A stretch of 64,000 nt of DNA from Haloterrigena gelatinilytica (GCF_013342145.1 NZ_JABUQZ010000001.1:1426001-1490000); one strand, 5' to 3'; shown: positions 33,206-42,147, counted from the stretch's first letter. Notes: generated by a model not told the origin, from the letters alone. Made by a program: numbers and translations.

Positions 33206-34882
33206 ATGAGCACGGACGACGAATCATTCCATCCGCTCGGTCAGGAGTGGGAGGGCGAGCTCGAGGAGATGCTCGACGATACCGAGTACGATACGGATCT
33301 CGGTATGCAGATGGCCCAGGACGCGATGCGGGTCACGAAGGGCGAGCTCTCCGAAGCCGAGTTCCACGAGATGTATCACGAGGACGTGATGGAGGAGTTC
33401 GGCGAGGACCAGCGTCCCACCAAGGAGGCCTTCGAAGCGGCCCAGGAAGAAGCCAAGGGGACGGTCTCCCGCATGCTCTCCGCGTTCGACGGCGACGGCG
33501 AAGAGAGTCGCCGCGACGTCATGAAGAAGATGGGCGTCGGTGCGGCCGCCGTCGGGATGGGTGCGTTCGGTAGCACTATCGACGGACAACCCTCGCTCGC
33601 CGAGGAAGGGGAGGGCCACGGTGGCGGCCACTCCCAAGCCGAGCAGAACGAGGATCTCCAGTGGGGGATGACCATCGACCTCGAGCGCTGTGACGGCTGT
33701 CTCTCCTGTATGGAGGCCTGCGCCAGCGAGAACGACCTGGACCAGGGCGTCAACTGGATGTACGTCATGGCCTTCGAGGACGAGCTCACGTCCGGCGGTT
33801 CTCCGGCACCCGACAACATCGTCGGCGGAACGAGCGACCACAATATGCTCGTCCGGCCGTGTCAGCACTGTACGGACGCCCCTTGTGAGAAGGTGTGTCC
33901 GACCACGGCCCGTCACACCCGCGACAAGGACGGGCTCGTGCTGACCGACTACGACGTCTGTATCGGCTGCCGGTACTGCCAGGTCGCCTGTCCGTACGGC
34001 GTCAACTACTTCCAGTGGGACGAACCCGACGTGGCCCACGAGGATATCAACGGCTACGACGGCGCGGAAGTCGACGACCCCTCGGAGATCACCCACGCCG
34101 ATTACGAGAACGGCACCGAACGGTGGGTCGACAGCCGCTCGCCCCGGGGCACGATGAGCAAGTGTACAATGTGCCCGTCGATGCAGGACGGCCGACAGGG
34201 CGAAGACAGAGTCGGTACGACCGCCTGTGAGCGCGCCTGTCCGCCGGACGCGATTCAGTTCGGGAACGTCAAAGACGAACACAGCGACGCCTACCAGCAC
34301 GGCGAACACCCGAGCAAGAGCCGCGCGATCATCGAGATCAACAACGACGTGCCGGATCCCGAGACGGTCGACGAGCAGCTCAGCGACGGCGACGACTTAG
34401 AGACCGTCCTCGAGAACGAGGAACTCGATCTCGATGCCGAAGTGGTCAGCATCATGAAGGCGATCGGTATCGTCAGCGAGCGCCTCGGGCCCGGCGACGA
34501 GGAGAACAACAGTATCCTCGAGGGCGAAGAGACGATCCTCGAGTCGCTCGACGCGCTCGAACAGTACGTCGATCTCGAGAGCGAGGAGGTGCTGACGGAA
34601 CTGCGACTCGGAGGCGGCGAAGAAGACGACGCCAACGCTCGACTCCGGGAGTTCGCCGGCAACCCCAGCTCGAAGTTCAAGCTGCTCGAGGACATCGGGA
34701 CGCACCCGAACATCACGTACATCGGTCAAGAACCCGGTCCGGAAGCCGAGCAGGTCGAAGGGCCGTCGGAGTACAGTGATATCTCCTACGAGCGCTCGGA
34801 CGGCTCCGAAGTCGATCTGGTCGACAAGCGCCAGGAGATCCTCGACGAGGGGACCGTCGGTGACGTCGGGTGGTCGCTGTGA
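33206..34882 (+). CDS. PsrB/NrfC-type 4x[4Fe-4S] ferredoxin subunit with embedded Tat signal
   Basis: A 558-residue electron-transfer subunit. Residues 1-98 are an acidic helical extension. A Tat motif follows (SRRDVMKKMGVGAAAVGMGAFG, 101-122), so the signal lies inside the chain, as in proteins with an extended Tat signal. The 4Fe-4S part has four cysteine sets: C162/165/168/172, C219/222/227/231, C252/255/258/262 and C320/323/341/345, as in PsrB/NrfC/DmsB-type proteins. The last 200 residues are an acidic helical tail of unknown role. The stop overlaps the nrfD-like start (GTGA). It should sit outside the membrane and pass electrons to or from the NrfD quinone module. Confidence 0.88.
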   Translation: MSTDDESFHPLGQEWEGELEEMLDDTEYDTDLGMQMAQDAMRVTKGELSEAEFHEMYHEDVMEEFGEDQRPTKEAFEAAQEEAKGTVSRMLSAFDGDGEESRRDVMKKMGVGAAAVGMGAFGSTIDGQPSLAEEGEGHGGGHSQAEQNEDLQWGMTIDLERCDGCLSCMEACASENDLDQGVNWMYVMAFEDELTSGGSPAPDNIVGGTSDHNMLVRPCQHCTDAPCEKVCPTTARHTRDKDGLVLTDYDVCIGCRYCQVACPYGVNYFQWDEPDVAHEDINGYDGAEVDDPSEITHADYENGTERWVDSRSPRGTMSKCTMCPSMQDGRQGEDRVGTTACERACPPDAIQFGNVKDEHSDAYQHGEHPSKSRAIIEINNDVPDPETVDEQLSDGDDLETVLENEELDLDAEVVSIMKAIGIVSERLGPGDEENNSILEGEETILESLDALEQYVDLESEEVLTELRLGGGEEDDANARLREFAGNPSSKFKLLEDIGTHPNITYIGQEPGPEAEQVEGPSEYSDISYERSDGSEVDLVDKRQEILDEGTVGDVGWSL

Positions 34883-36240
34883 GCACGAAACTGCCCACGG
34901 AGGAGGACATCCTCCGACCGATCAACACGCTCACGAAGAAGTACTTCATCCTGTACGGCATCGCCTCGCTGGCGCTGCTGGCGTTCCTCGTGGGCTGGGC
35001 GTACCAGCTCCAGAAGGGACTGATCGTCACCGGCCTCGGCGACTGGGGGACCGGCGGCGGTTCGACCTGGGGGCTGTACATCGGCGCGTTCATCTGGTGG
35101 GTCGGTGTGGCACACGGCGGGATCATTCTCTCGGCCGCCGTTCGCCTGCTCGGCATGGATCGGTACATGCCGATCGCCCGACTCGCGGAGATGACCACGA
35201 TCGGCGGCCTCTCGGCCGCCGGGTTCTACATCCTGGTCCACATGGGTCGCCCGGACCGGATGGTCACGAGCGTCCTGGGTCACTACCACATCACGGTCAA
35301 CAACTCGCCACTGGTGTGGGACGTGACCGTCATTACGGCGTACTTCGTGCTGTCGGCGACGTACCTCGGCCTGACGCTTCGCTACGACGTTAGCCGGCTG
35401 CGCGACGACCTTCCGGACATGTTCGAGCCGGTCTACAAGCTGATGACGATCGGCTACACCGAGAAGGAAGACGAGGTCATCGACCGGATGGTCTGGTGGC
35501 TCGCAGCGGCGGTCATCATCATGGCGCCGCTCCTGCTTCACGGCGGCGTCATTCCGTGGCTGTTCGCGCTGCTCCCGGCGATGCCCGGCTGGTCCGGCGG
35601 CATTCAGGGGCCGATGTTCCTCAGCATCGCGCTGATGTCGGCGATCAGCGGCGTGATGATCATCTCCTACGCGTTCCGCCGCGCCTACGACTGGGAGCAC
35701 ATCATCACCGACGACATCTTCCGCGGCCTGCTCCTGTGGCTGGGCTTTTTCACCCTGCTGTTCCTGTGGTTCCAGCTCCAGTCCGTCCTCAACGGCGTGT
35801 TCATGGGGCCGCTCTCGAGCCAACACGCGGCCGAGGCGAAGATGGCACACCCGGCCTATCAGGTCGCGATGGCGATGATGTTCGGCACGCTCGTGTTCAT
35901 CTTCCTGCAGGGGATCCGTCCGGCGCTGTTCAGCAAGAAACGGGCGCTCCTCGCCAGCGGCGTGATCCTGACGGGAACGCTGACCGAGAAGGTCCTGTTC
36001 GTCGTCGAAGGGTTCTTCCATCCGACCTTCGACATCTACGCGGCGACGCCCGGGACGTACTTCCCGAGCCTCATCGAGTGGCTGTCCCTCGCCGGGACGG
36101 CCGGTCTGGTCGCGCTGCTGTTCCTCAACCTCTCGAAGCTCGTTCCCGTGGTCGAACTCCACGCCGTCGAGCACATGCGCGGCGAGCACGGGCACGAGGA
36201 GGGCGATGAACACGCTACGGAACCGGAGGTGAAGGCCTAA
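34879..36240 (+). CDS. NrfD/PsrC-family quinone-interacting membrane subunit
   Basis: A 453-residue polytopic protein with about ten hydrophobic helices, including WGLYIGAFIWWVGVAHGGIILSA and GFYILVHMGRPDRM, hallmarks of NrfD/PsrC proteins that exchange electrons between quinone and a periplasmic iron-sulfur subunit. The GTG at 34879 makes a four-base overlap with the ferredoxin gene. The stop overlaps the next small gene (TAATG), so all are translated together. The menaquinone genes in this window fit its likely partner quinone. No catalytic molybdopterin subunit is adjacent, so the terminal acceptor or donor cannot be named. Confidence 0.9.
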   Translation: MSTKLPTEEDILRPINTLTKKYFILYGIASLALLAFLVGWAYQLQKGLIVTGLGDWGTGGGSTWGLYIGAFIWWVGVAHGGIILSAAVRLLGMDRYMPIARLAEMTTIGGLSAAGFYILVHMGRPDRMVTSVLGHYHITVNNSPLVWDVTVITAYFVLSATYLGLTLRYDVSRLRDDLPDMFEPVYKLMTIGYTEKEDEVIDRMVWWLAAAVIIMAPLLLHGGVIPWLFALLPAMPGWSGGIQGPMFLSIALMSAISGVMIISYAFRRAYDWEHIITDDIFRGLLLWLGFFTLLFLWFQLQSVLNGVFMGPLSSQHAAEAKMAHPAYQVAMAMMFGTLVFIFLQGIRPALFSKKRALLASGVILTGTLTEKVLFVVEGFFHPTFDIYAATPGTYFPSLIEWLSLAGTAGLVALLFLNLSKLVPVVELHAVEHMRGEHGHEEGDEHATEPEVKA

Positions 36241-36542
36241 TGTCACTGCTGAGTCTCTCACAGCAACTCCTCTATCACGGCTACAACGGTACCGAAGGGT
36301 GGACCGGGTTCGTCAACGAGGGGACCTGGGTCATCTTCGCGATCATCCTGGTCCCGGTCTACATCATGCTGGTCGCGTGGTTCACCGGCGAACCCCGCGA
36401 CACGAAGAGCGGACTGCTCGGCGTCTCCTACCTCGTCGGGCTCACCTCGTCGATGTGGATCGGCATGTTCGTGCTGACCGTGATCATCGGGCTGGTCTTC
36501 TACGGCGGCGCGCCGGAACCGATCGGCGCCCCCGGTCCGTAA
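36240..36542 (+). CDS. small two-TM protein of the PsrB/NrfD operon (100 aa), paralog 1
   Basis: A 100-residue membrane protein: an N-terminal amphipathic part with YHGYNGTEGWTGFVNEGTW, a first helix (IFAIILVPVYIMLVAWF), a polar loop GEPRDTKSGLLGVSYLVG and a second helix (SMWIGMFVLTVIIGLVFYG). It overlaps the NrfD stop by one base and is surely co-translated. It is about 70 percent identical by eye to the next gene. Likely an accessory subunit of the NrfD complex; not a family I can name. Confidence 0.8.
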   Translation: MSLLSLSQQLLYHGYNGTEGWTGFVNEGTWVIFAIILVPVYIMLVAWFTGEPRDTKSGLLGVSYLVGLTSSMWIGMFVLTVIIGLVFYGGAPEPIGAPGP

Positions 36543-36569
36543 CGACCGCTCGACGCTCCGTTTCCGCGA

Positions 36570-36584
36570 TTCGCTTTTTTGGTC
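36570..36584 (+). terminator. poly-T stretch downstream of paralog 1
   Basis: A run of six T (GCTTTTTTGG, about 36573-36582) lies 30 bp after the stop codon, in otherwise GC-rich DNA. T-runs of this kind end transcription in archaea. It could separate the operon from the second small paralog, at least partly. Confidence 0.45.
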
Positions 36585-36687
36585 CGGCCGTCATCGACGA
36601 GCGAGAGCGACGGCCGCGTCGCTTGCTCCGTGGCAACCACGCACAAGCAAGGGAAACCACGACGCTGCCGAACGGAAAACCTCACCT

Positions 36688-36972
36688 ATGACGCTCGTCG
36701 ACGCGCTGGCGACGGTCCTCTATCACGGCTACGAGGGGACGCAGGGCTGGACCGGCTTCGCTAACGAGGGGACCTGGATCATCTTCGCGGTCATTCTGGT
36801 CCCGATCTACGTGATGCTCGTCGCGTGGTTCGTCGGCACCCCGCGCGACACCAGGACGGGGCTGCTCGGGGTCTCCTACCTCGTCGGCATCACCACGTCG
36901 ATGTGGGTGTCGATGCTCGTGTTGACGGTGATACTCGGGATCGTCTTCTTCGGCGAACTGCCGGGGCAGTAA
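36688..36972 (+). CDS. small two-TM protein (94 aa), paralog 2
   Basis: A close paralog of the preceding gene: YHGYEGTQGWTGFANEGTW, helix 1 IFAVILVPIYVMLVAWF, loop GTPRDTRTGLLGVSYLVG and helix 2 SMWVSMLVLTVILGIVFFG. The 145-bp gap before it contains a T-run, so it may have its own promoter. Conservation of the GWTGF-NEGTW and PRDT-x2-GLLGVSYLVG blocks in both suggests functional constraint and a shared partner, probably the NrfD-type subunit. Confidence 0.8.
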   Translation: MTLVDALATVLYHGYEGTQGWTGFANEGTWIIFAVILVPIYVMLVAWFVGTPRDTRTGLLGVSYLVGITTSMWVSMLVLTVILGIVFFGELPGQ

Positions 36973-37580
36973 GCGGCCGGCGACACCGTTCGACGGTGTC
37001 GCAACTCCCCTCGATCGACGCGGAAATCGACGCCAGCGGCGGGGCTCGAGTTTCGAACCATCACACGTATCCCGTTCCGATGCCTTACGTGCAGTAACAT
37101 CCGCTATGAGCATCACAGAGCACGAACTCAAGATCAAACTCGAGGACATCGAGGATCCGGATCTCGGCGACGATATCGTCTCGCTCGGCCTGGTCAACGA
37201 CGTCCGTATCGAGGACGAAACGGCGCGGATCGACCTCGCGCTGAACGCGCCCTACGCGCCCTCCGAGATGGAGCTGGGCAACCGGATCCGCGAGGTCTGT
37301 GACGAGGCCGGCCTCGAGGCCGATCTGCGAGCCCACGTCGGCGAGGAGCACGGCTTCGACGACGAGGTCCTCCCGCGGGTCCGCAACGTCATCGCCGTCG
37401 CCTCCGGGAAGGGCGGGGTCGGCAAGACGACGGTCGCCGCCAACATCGCGGCCGGCCTCGAGAAGCGCGGCGCGATGGTCGGTCTGCTCGACGCCGACAT
37501 CCACGGGCCGAACGTCCCGCGGATCCTCCCGCCCGAGAGCGAGCCCGGCGTCACGCCCAACGAGGACATCGTCCCGCCCC

Positions 37581-37825
37581 GCTCGGACGGCGTCCGCGTC
37601 ATCAGCATGGGCATGCTGACCGAAGACGAGGACGACCCCGCAATCTTGCGCGGTCCGATGGTCAACAAGTTCATGCTGAAGTTCCTCGAGGGCGTCGAGT
37701 GGGGTCGCCTCGACTACCTCGTCGTCGACCTGCCGCCGGGGACGGGCGACGCGACGCTGAACCTCCTGCAGTCGATGCCCGTCACCGGTGCGGTCGTCGT
37801 CACGACGCCCCAGGAGATGTCCTTA
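37581..37825 (+). repeat. 245-bp tandem repeat, unit 1, inside mrp
   Basis: Begins GCTCGGACGGCGTCCGCG and ends GGAGATGTCCTTA. Identical by eye to the following unit. The 245-bp length is not a multiple of three. The two units directly abut. Confidence 0.92.
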
Positions 37826-38070
37826 GCTCGGACGGCGTCCGCGTCATCAGCATGGGCATGCTGACCGAAGACGAGGACGACCCCGCAATCTTGCGCGGTC
37901 CGATGGTCAACAAGTTCATGCTGAAGTTCCTCGAGGGCGTCGAGTGGGGTCGCCTCGACTACCTCGTCGTCGACCTGCCGCCGGGGACGGGCGACGCGAC
38001 GCTGAACCTCCTGCAGTCGATGCCCGTCACCGGTGCGGTCGTCGTCACGACGCCCCAGGAGATGTCCTTA
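37826..38070 (+). repeat. 245-bp tandem repeat, unit 2, inside mrp
   Basis: The second copy, with no mismatch seen. The match extends one base past the unit at the right end (G at 38071). Lack of divergence implies the duplication is very young or artificial. Confidence 0.92.
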
Positions 38071-38505
38071 GACGACACCCGAAAGGGGATCCAGATGTTC
38101 CAGAAGCACGACACGCCCGTGCTGGGCGTCGTCGAGAACATGAGCTCGTTCATCTGTCCGTCCTGTGGCGACCAGCACGGCCTGTTCGGCACCGAAGGGG
38201 CACAGACGATCGTCGACAAGTACGACACGCCGCTGCTCGGTCAGATCCCGATCCACCCCGACTTCGGCGCCGAGGGCAGCGAGGGCGCGCTCGTCAAGGA
38301 CGAGACGAGCGAGGTACAGGAGACCCTCGCGGACCTCGTCGCGGACGTCTCCGACCGCGTCGGGATGACCAACCGACAGCGGGTCGCCGACAACACCGAG
38401 GGCGGTCCGGACAACCAGCTCCCGACCGAGACCGAAGACTAACGGCTCGAGGACCGTTCGATCGACGACGCTGTTAGAGCATATGCGATACGTCCGCGCG
38501 CTGCG

Positions 38506-38760
38506 TCACGGCGCGGGTTCTTCTTCGACCTCCCACTCGAGGGTCACCGTAATCTCCTCTCGGGGCCCGCCGAGCATCGGCGAGCGCTCCTGGACTTCGA
38601 TTCCGTACTCGACTTCGGGCGTCGGCGAGAGCGTCAACATCTTGTTCCCGACCCGTACCTCGGCGGGGCCCTCGTCGCGCAGTTCGCGAGCGAGTTCCTG
38701 AACGAGGTCCGCGGCCTCCTCTCGCGTCACGGTCTGTTCGTTGACGGTTTTCTCGGCCAT
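38506..38760 (-). CDS. amphi-Trp domain protein (84 aa)
   Basis: An 84-residue acidic protein. An N-terminal helical half (TVTREEAADLVQELARELRDEG) is followed by a beta half (EVRVGNKMLTLSP, GIEVQERSPMLGG) ending in the strand ITVTLEWEVEEE with the Trp that names the domain. The family is common in haloarchaea; function unknown. Convergent with mrp. The start at 38760 is the only reasonable one. Confidence 0.85.
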   Translation of the reverse strand: MAEKTVNEQTVTREEAADLVQELARELRDEGPAEVRVGNKMLTLSPTPEVEYGIEVQERSPMLGGPREEITVTLEWEVEEEPAP

Positions 38761-38863
38761 GGCTGAACGGCCACCGAGCGGATGTAAATAGATTGGCTGG
38801 GAATCGGCAGGCAGGGCCGCCGTCGAGGGCGTTCGCCCGGCGAGCTATCACCGCCCGAGACCG

Positions 38864-40039
38864 TCAGGAGTCCGCCGGCGGTTCGGGCGCCTCGACGCCC
38901 GGCGTCAGCGAGCGGACGTACTTCGTCACGTGGTCGTCGATGCGGCGCTTGTAGCCGGCCTGCCTGGCGAGGCGGTCGAGTTCGCGGGCGACGAGGCTTC
39001 CGTACTGGACGGCCTTCTTCTCCCTCGAGACGACCTCGTCGGGGAGGGAGTCGGCCGCGACGCGCCGAAGCGCGCGCTTCCGCTCGTCCTCGTCGGCCAG
39101 CAGCGAATCCGGGAGCCGCAGCGCCGCGTCGACGACGGTATCGTGTAAGAGCGGCGCGACCGGCTCGAGCCCGGTCGCCTCGATCGCGCGGACGTCCCGC
39201 GGAAGCTGGTCGGGCAGGGAGGCGATCTGCTCGCGCACCGCGGCCCGCGTCGTCTCGGCGTCGACGCGGTGATCGAGGCGGACGACCTTCTCGTAGCCGC
39301 CGAACAGTTCGTCGGCGCCCTGGCCGACCGCCAGCGCGTCGAAGCCGTCGGCCGCGACGCGCTCGCCGACCAGGTACAGCGGCAGCGCGATCTGGACGTC
39401 CATCGCGTTCGTGCGCCCGGTCGCCGCAGCGACGCGGGGGACGGCTCGCTCCAGATCGGCCGGCTCGAGGTCGACGACGGTCAGCTCCCGCCCCATCGCG
39501 TCGGCGGCGGTCCGGGCGGCCTCGACGTCGTGGCTGTCCGGGAAGCCGACGACGTACAGCGGCGCGTCCAGCAGTTCGGCGACCAGCGCCGAGTCGACGC
39601 CGCCGGAGAAGGCGACGGCGATCTCCCGGTCGGGAGCGAGCGCGTCGGCCGCGGCGGTCTCGATCGCGTCGGAGAGGGCCTCGAGTGCCGCCTCGGGATC
39701 GCTCTCGGGGGTCGGGTCGGGAAGCGTCCAGCGGCGCTCTGGCCCGGCGTCGGGGACCGTGAGATCGAGCGTCGTTCCCGCCGGCAGGAGTTCCGGCGCC
39801 TCGAGGGCGCCGGGTTCGAAGGCCCACTCGCGAGTCTCGCGGACCTCGCCGGCGTCGTTCGCGTCGCTCGCGCTCGGCGTGGCGCGTCCGTCGGTCTCGA
39901 CGTAGACCGGCACGCGGCCGAGGACGTCCCGGACGAGCGTTCCCTCGAGTTCGCCGGCGAAGCCGCTCGTCGCGGGGAGCGGATCGCCGCTCTCGAGGGC
40001 CGCGCGGACGGTGTCCGGGTCGGCGCCGCGCAGCGTCAT
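38864..40039 (-). CDS. asparagine-synthase-related ATP-pyrophosphatase without glutaminase domain
   Basis: A 391-residue protein. The second half matches the synthetase domain of AsnB: the PP-loop IAVAFSGGVDSALVAEL, VGQGADELFGGYEKVV, and LLADEDERKRALRRVAADSLPDEVVSREKKAVQYGS. The first 130 residues do not start with Cys and do not look like a functional class II glutaminase, so it probably uses ammonia or a different acceptor. Its start overlaps the stop of the PHP gene by four bases (ATGA), so the two enzymes are coupled. Whether it makes asparagine is uncertain. Confidence 0.8.
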   Translation of the reverse strand: MTLRGADPDTVRAALESGDPLPATSGFAGELEGTLVRDVLGRVPVYVETDGRATPSASDANDAGEVRETREWAFEPGALEAPELLPAGTTLDLTVPDAGPERRWTLPDPTPESDPEAALEALSDAIETAAADALAPDREIAVAFSGGVDSALVAELLDAPLYVVGFPDSHDVEAARTAADAMGRELTVVDLEPADLERAVPRVAAATGRTNAMDVQIALPLYLVGERVAADGFDALAVGQGADELFGGYEKVVRLDHRVDAETTRAAVREQIASLPDQLPRDVRAIEATGLEPVAPLLHDTVVDAALRLPDSLLADEDERKRALRRVAADSLPDEVVSREKKAVQYGSLVARELDRLARQAGYKRRIDDHVTKYVRSLTPGVEAPEPPADS

Positions 40040-40722
40040 CGGAACAGCCCGAGCATGGTGTTTCTGACGCGGCGGGTGACGCCGCCGGCGGCCTGTCGGA
40101 AGCTGATGTGCCAGGGCGTCCGTTTGCCTTCGACGGTGGTCCGCCCCTCGCGGATCGCCTCGAGGACGGCGTCGACGGATCGTTCCTCGGCGTCGACGCG
40201 GGTGACCGCCTGACCGACCATCTCGCTGATGTGGGCGTCGCTACCGGCGGTCATCGGCAGGTCGCGGGCGCGGGCGAACCGTTCGGCCTGGCGGTTCGCG
40301 CGGCCGGTCAGGAGCCGGGAGTTGTAGACCTCGATGGCGTCTCCCCGAGCGAGTTCCTCGCGGGAGATGCGGGCCATCACGCCGTGGCGCGACTCCTGGA
40401 AGGGGTGGGGGATGACGGCCAGTCCGTCCTGTTCCCAGATCGCTTCGAGCGTCGATTCGTAGGAGAGCCCCGGCGGGACGGCCTCCTCGAGTCCGAAGCC
40501 CAGAATGTGACCGGCCTTGCTCGAGATCTCCATGCCGGGGATCCCGAGCAGCCCGTAGTCGGCGGCGCGTTCGGCGGCCTCGAGGCTCGCGTCGATCTCG
40601 TCGTGGTCGGTGACGGCGATCGCGTCCAACCCGACGGCGTCGGCCTGTTCGAGGATGAGTTCGACCGGGTCGCGGCCGTCGTAGGACAGCGACGAGTGAG
40701 TGTGGAGTTCAACCGACAGCAC
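40036..40722 (-). CDS. PHP-domain metal-dependent phosphoesterase
   Basis: A 228-residue PHP protein with the metal-binding motifs of the polymerase and histidinol phosphatase family: HTHSSLSYDG, AVTDHDE, PGMEISSKAG, VIPHPF and AGSDAHISEMVG. It resembles the TrpH/PhnP-like nucleoside 3',5'-bisphosphate phosphatase branch in length. First gene of a pair with the AsnB-like enzyme. Substrate not deducible. Confidence 0.88.
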   Translation of the reverse strand: MLSVELHTHSSLSYDGRDPVELILEQADAVGLDAIAVTDHDEIDASLEAAERAADYGLLGIPGMEISSKAGHILGFGLEEAVPPGLSYESTLEAIWEQDGLAVIPHPFQESRHGVMARISREELARGDAIEVYNSRLLTGRANRQAERFARARDLPMTAGSDAHISEMVGQAVTRVDAEERSVDAVLEAIREGRTTVEGKRTPWHISFRQAAGGVTRRVRNTMLGLFR

Positions 40723-40818
40723 GTGTCTGTCTCGGCGTTAGGGTGGATCGATCAAAAACACCTCGGTCCGCCCGGACGAGTCGCGGTCGGACTCCGTGGC
40801 TCCGGCGAACCCGCGCTC

Positions 40819-41574
40819 TCACACCTCGAGCGCGACGATTCCTTCCGTCGAGTTGAACCGAACTCGGCGCTCGTCGTCGACGGTGAGGCTCACGCGAGCG
40901 AGATCGAAGCCCTCGGACGGCCGTTCGATCTCGAGGACGGAGAACCGCGAGTCGATATCCGAGTTCCGTTCGTACGGGGCAGTGTCGTATCCGTGGAGGT
41001 GGACGACGGCCCCGTCGGCTTCGACGCGCACCCAGCGGTGGTCGACCGAACTGGAGCCGAAGCCGGACTCGACGATGACCAGCACGGACTCGTCGAAGTC
41101 GACGCCGTCGAGCCTGCTCCGGAGTGATCCATCCATCCGGTCTCTGTAAAACGTCTCCTCGTAGTCGTCCTCGTCGGCCACGACTCTGGCTTCGTACGCC
41201 TCGTCGGCCCGGCGCTCCGTCGCCCCGAGTTCGAGTCCGGTGTCCCGAACCCAGCCGACCCGAACGGAGAGCGGATCGAACGCGAGCGACGGCTCCGTCG
41301 CCATGTGTTCCCCGAGATACCCGTCGTTCCACTCGTCGAACGCTTCGGGGTCGTCCGGCGGCTCCGGCGGCTCGATCTTCTGGGGCGGTTTCGTGACCCG
41401 TCGATCCTCTTCGACCGAGGTTCCATCGTCGTCGGCTTCGGTCCCGGGTCCGGACCCGTCGTCCGCCCCGTTCTCATCGTCGCTGCCGTCGGACAATCGA
41501 CCCCCTCTGAGACAGCCGGCAACTGCGACTGCGACGCTCGGTCCGGACGCAGCGAGGAACCGTCGACGATCCAT
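40819..41574 (-). CDS. Tat lipoprotein, unknown function (251 aa)
   Basis: A Tat motif at the very start (MDRRRFLAASG) and lipobox VAGC. An acidic, Asp/Gly/Ser/Glu-rich linker follows, then a beta-rich domain (about 110-251: SVRVGWVRDTGLELGA, SVLVIVESGFGSSSVDH) ending VRFNSTEGIVALEV. No cysteine pairs and no catalytic motif. An A/T-rich stretch (41587-41612) upstream serves as promoter. It resembles other unclassified haloarchaeal lipoproteins. Confidence 0.7.
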   Translation of the reverse strand: MDRRRFLAASGPSVAVAVAGCLRGGRLSDGSDDENGADDGSGPGTEADDDGTSVEEDRRVTKPPQKIEPPEPPDDPEAFDEWNDGYLGEHMATEPSLAFDPLSVRVGWVRDTGLELGATERRADEAYEARVVADEDDYEETFYRDRMDGSLRSRLDGVDFDESVLVIVESGFGSSSVDHRWVRVEADGAVVHLHGYDTAPYERNSDIDSRFSVLEIERPSEGFDLARVSLTVDDERRVRFNSTEGIVALEV

Positions 41575-41700
41575 ATGTCGGATAGGTAATACTGGAAATA
41601 AATATCTTCTGTAGAATCAGAGACGCTTTGCAGCTAGCGAAATCGTCATCCGACGACAGCGGAGAACGGAGCCCCTCGATCGGTCGGTTCGTCGGGACGG

Positions 41701-42147
41701 TCAGTCGTCGGTGTCCAGTTCGACCAACTCGAGCGCGCGGTCGAGGTGGCAGACGTCGTGTGGCGGGTCGCCGAGGATCTCGCGGATGCGATACTCCGTG
41801 TCGAACTCGGCCCCGTCGGGTTCGCAGTACTCGTGGCTGGGACACTCGACGTAGGGACAGGGGCCGGGGAGGCTGGTCTTGCTGCCGGCGAAGGCGCCCT
41901 TCGACGTGATGTTCGCGCGCACGTCGGCGGGCTCGACTTCGACGGCGCGGACGCCCCCGTCGTGCATGGCGCACTCTAAGGTCTGGGCGTTCTCCCGGAC
42001 GGACGTGATGCGGTACTTGGTGCCGGACTCGAGATTGAGACACTGGCTTCGGTAGGGACAGCCGGCGCAGGCGTCGGCCTCGCCGTGGTAGACGAACTCG
42101 GTTCCCGGTTCGGCCAGCCGGGTTCCGACGAGCGTGACGGTCGACAT
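41701..42147 (-). CDS. UPF0179 family protein
   Basis: A 148-residue archaeal protein of the UPF0179 family. It is rich in cysteines arranged as CAGCPYRSQC, EC, then GPCPYVECPSHEYC and later HDVCHLDRA, suggesting a metal or Fe-S centre. It begins MSTVTLVGTRLAEPGTEFVYHG. ATG 42147 gives the family length; the longer frame adds 12 unconserved residues. Function unknown; the cysteine pattern is what I see. Confidence 0.9.
   Translation of the reverse strand: MSTVTLVGTRLAEPGTEFVYHGEADACAGCPYRSQCLNLESGTKYRITSVRENAQTLECAMHDGGVRAVEVEPADVRANITSKGAFAGSKTSLPGPCPYVECPSHEYCEPDGAEFDTEYRIREILGDPPHDVCHLDRALELVELDTDD

Larger units (their letters stand above)
37106..38442 (+). pseudogene. Mrp/ApbC-type iron-sulfur cluster carrier ATPase, frameshifted by tandem duplication
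   Basis: The N-terminal MIP18-like domain (about 1-85) and P-loop ATPase domain (VASGKGGVGKTTVAANIA, deviant Walker A) mark an Mrp/NBP35-type ATPase that holds and delivers Fe-S clusters; the CxxC (FICPSCGDQHG) is present. An exact 245-bp tandem duplication (37581-37825 repeated at 37826-38070) shifts the frame. The first part therefore stops at 37864 after 252 residues, with a nonsense tail, and the second part resumes in another frame. Removing one copy restores a 363-residue uninterrupted protein. Mrp is normally highly conserved in haloarchaea, so an assembly or very recent mutational origin should be considered. Confidence 0.88.

Noticed and set aside
37699-38442. A second separate ATPase gene downstream of mrp
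   Set aside because: It is the displaced 3' half of mrp after the 245-bp duplication, not an independent gene.
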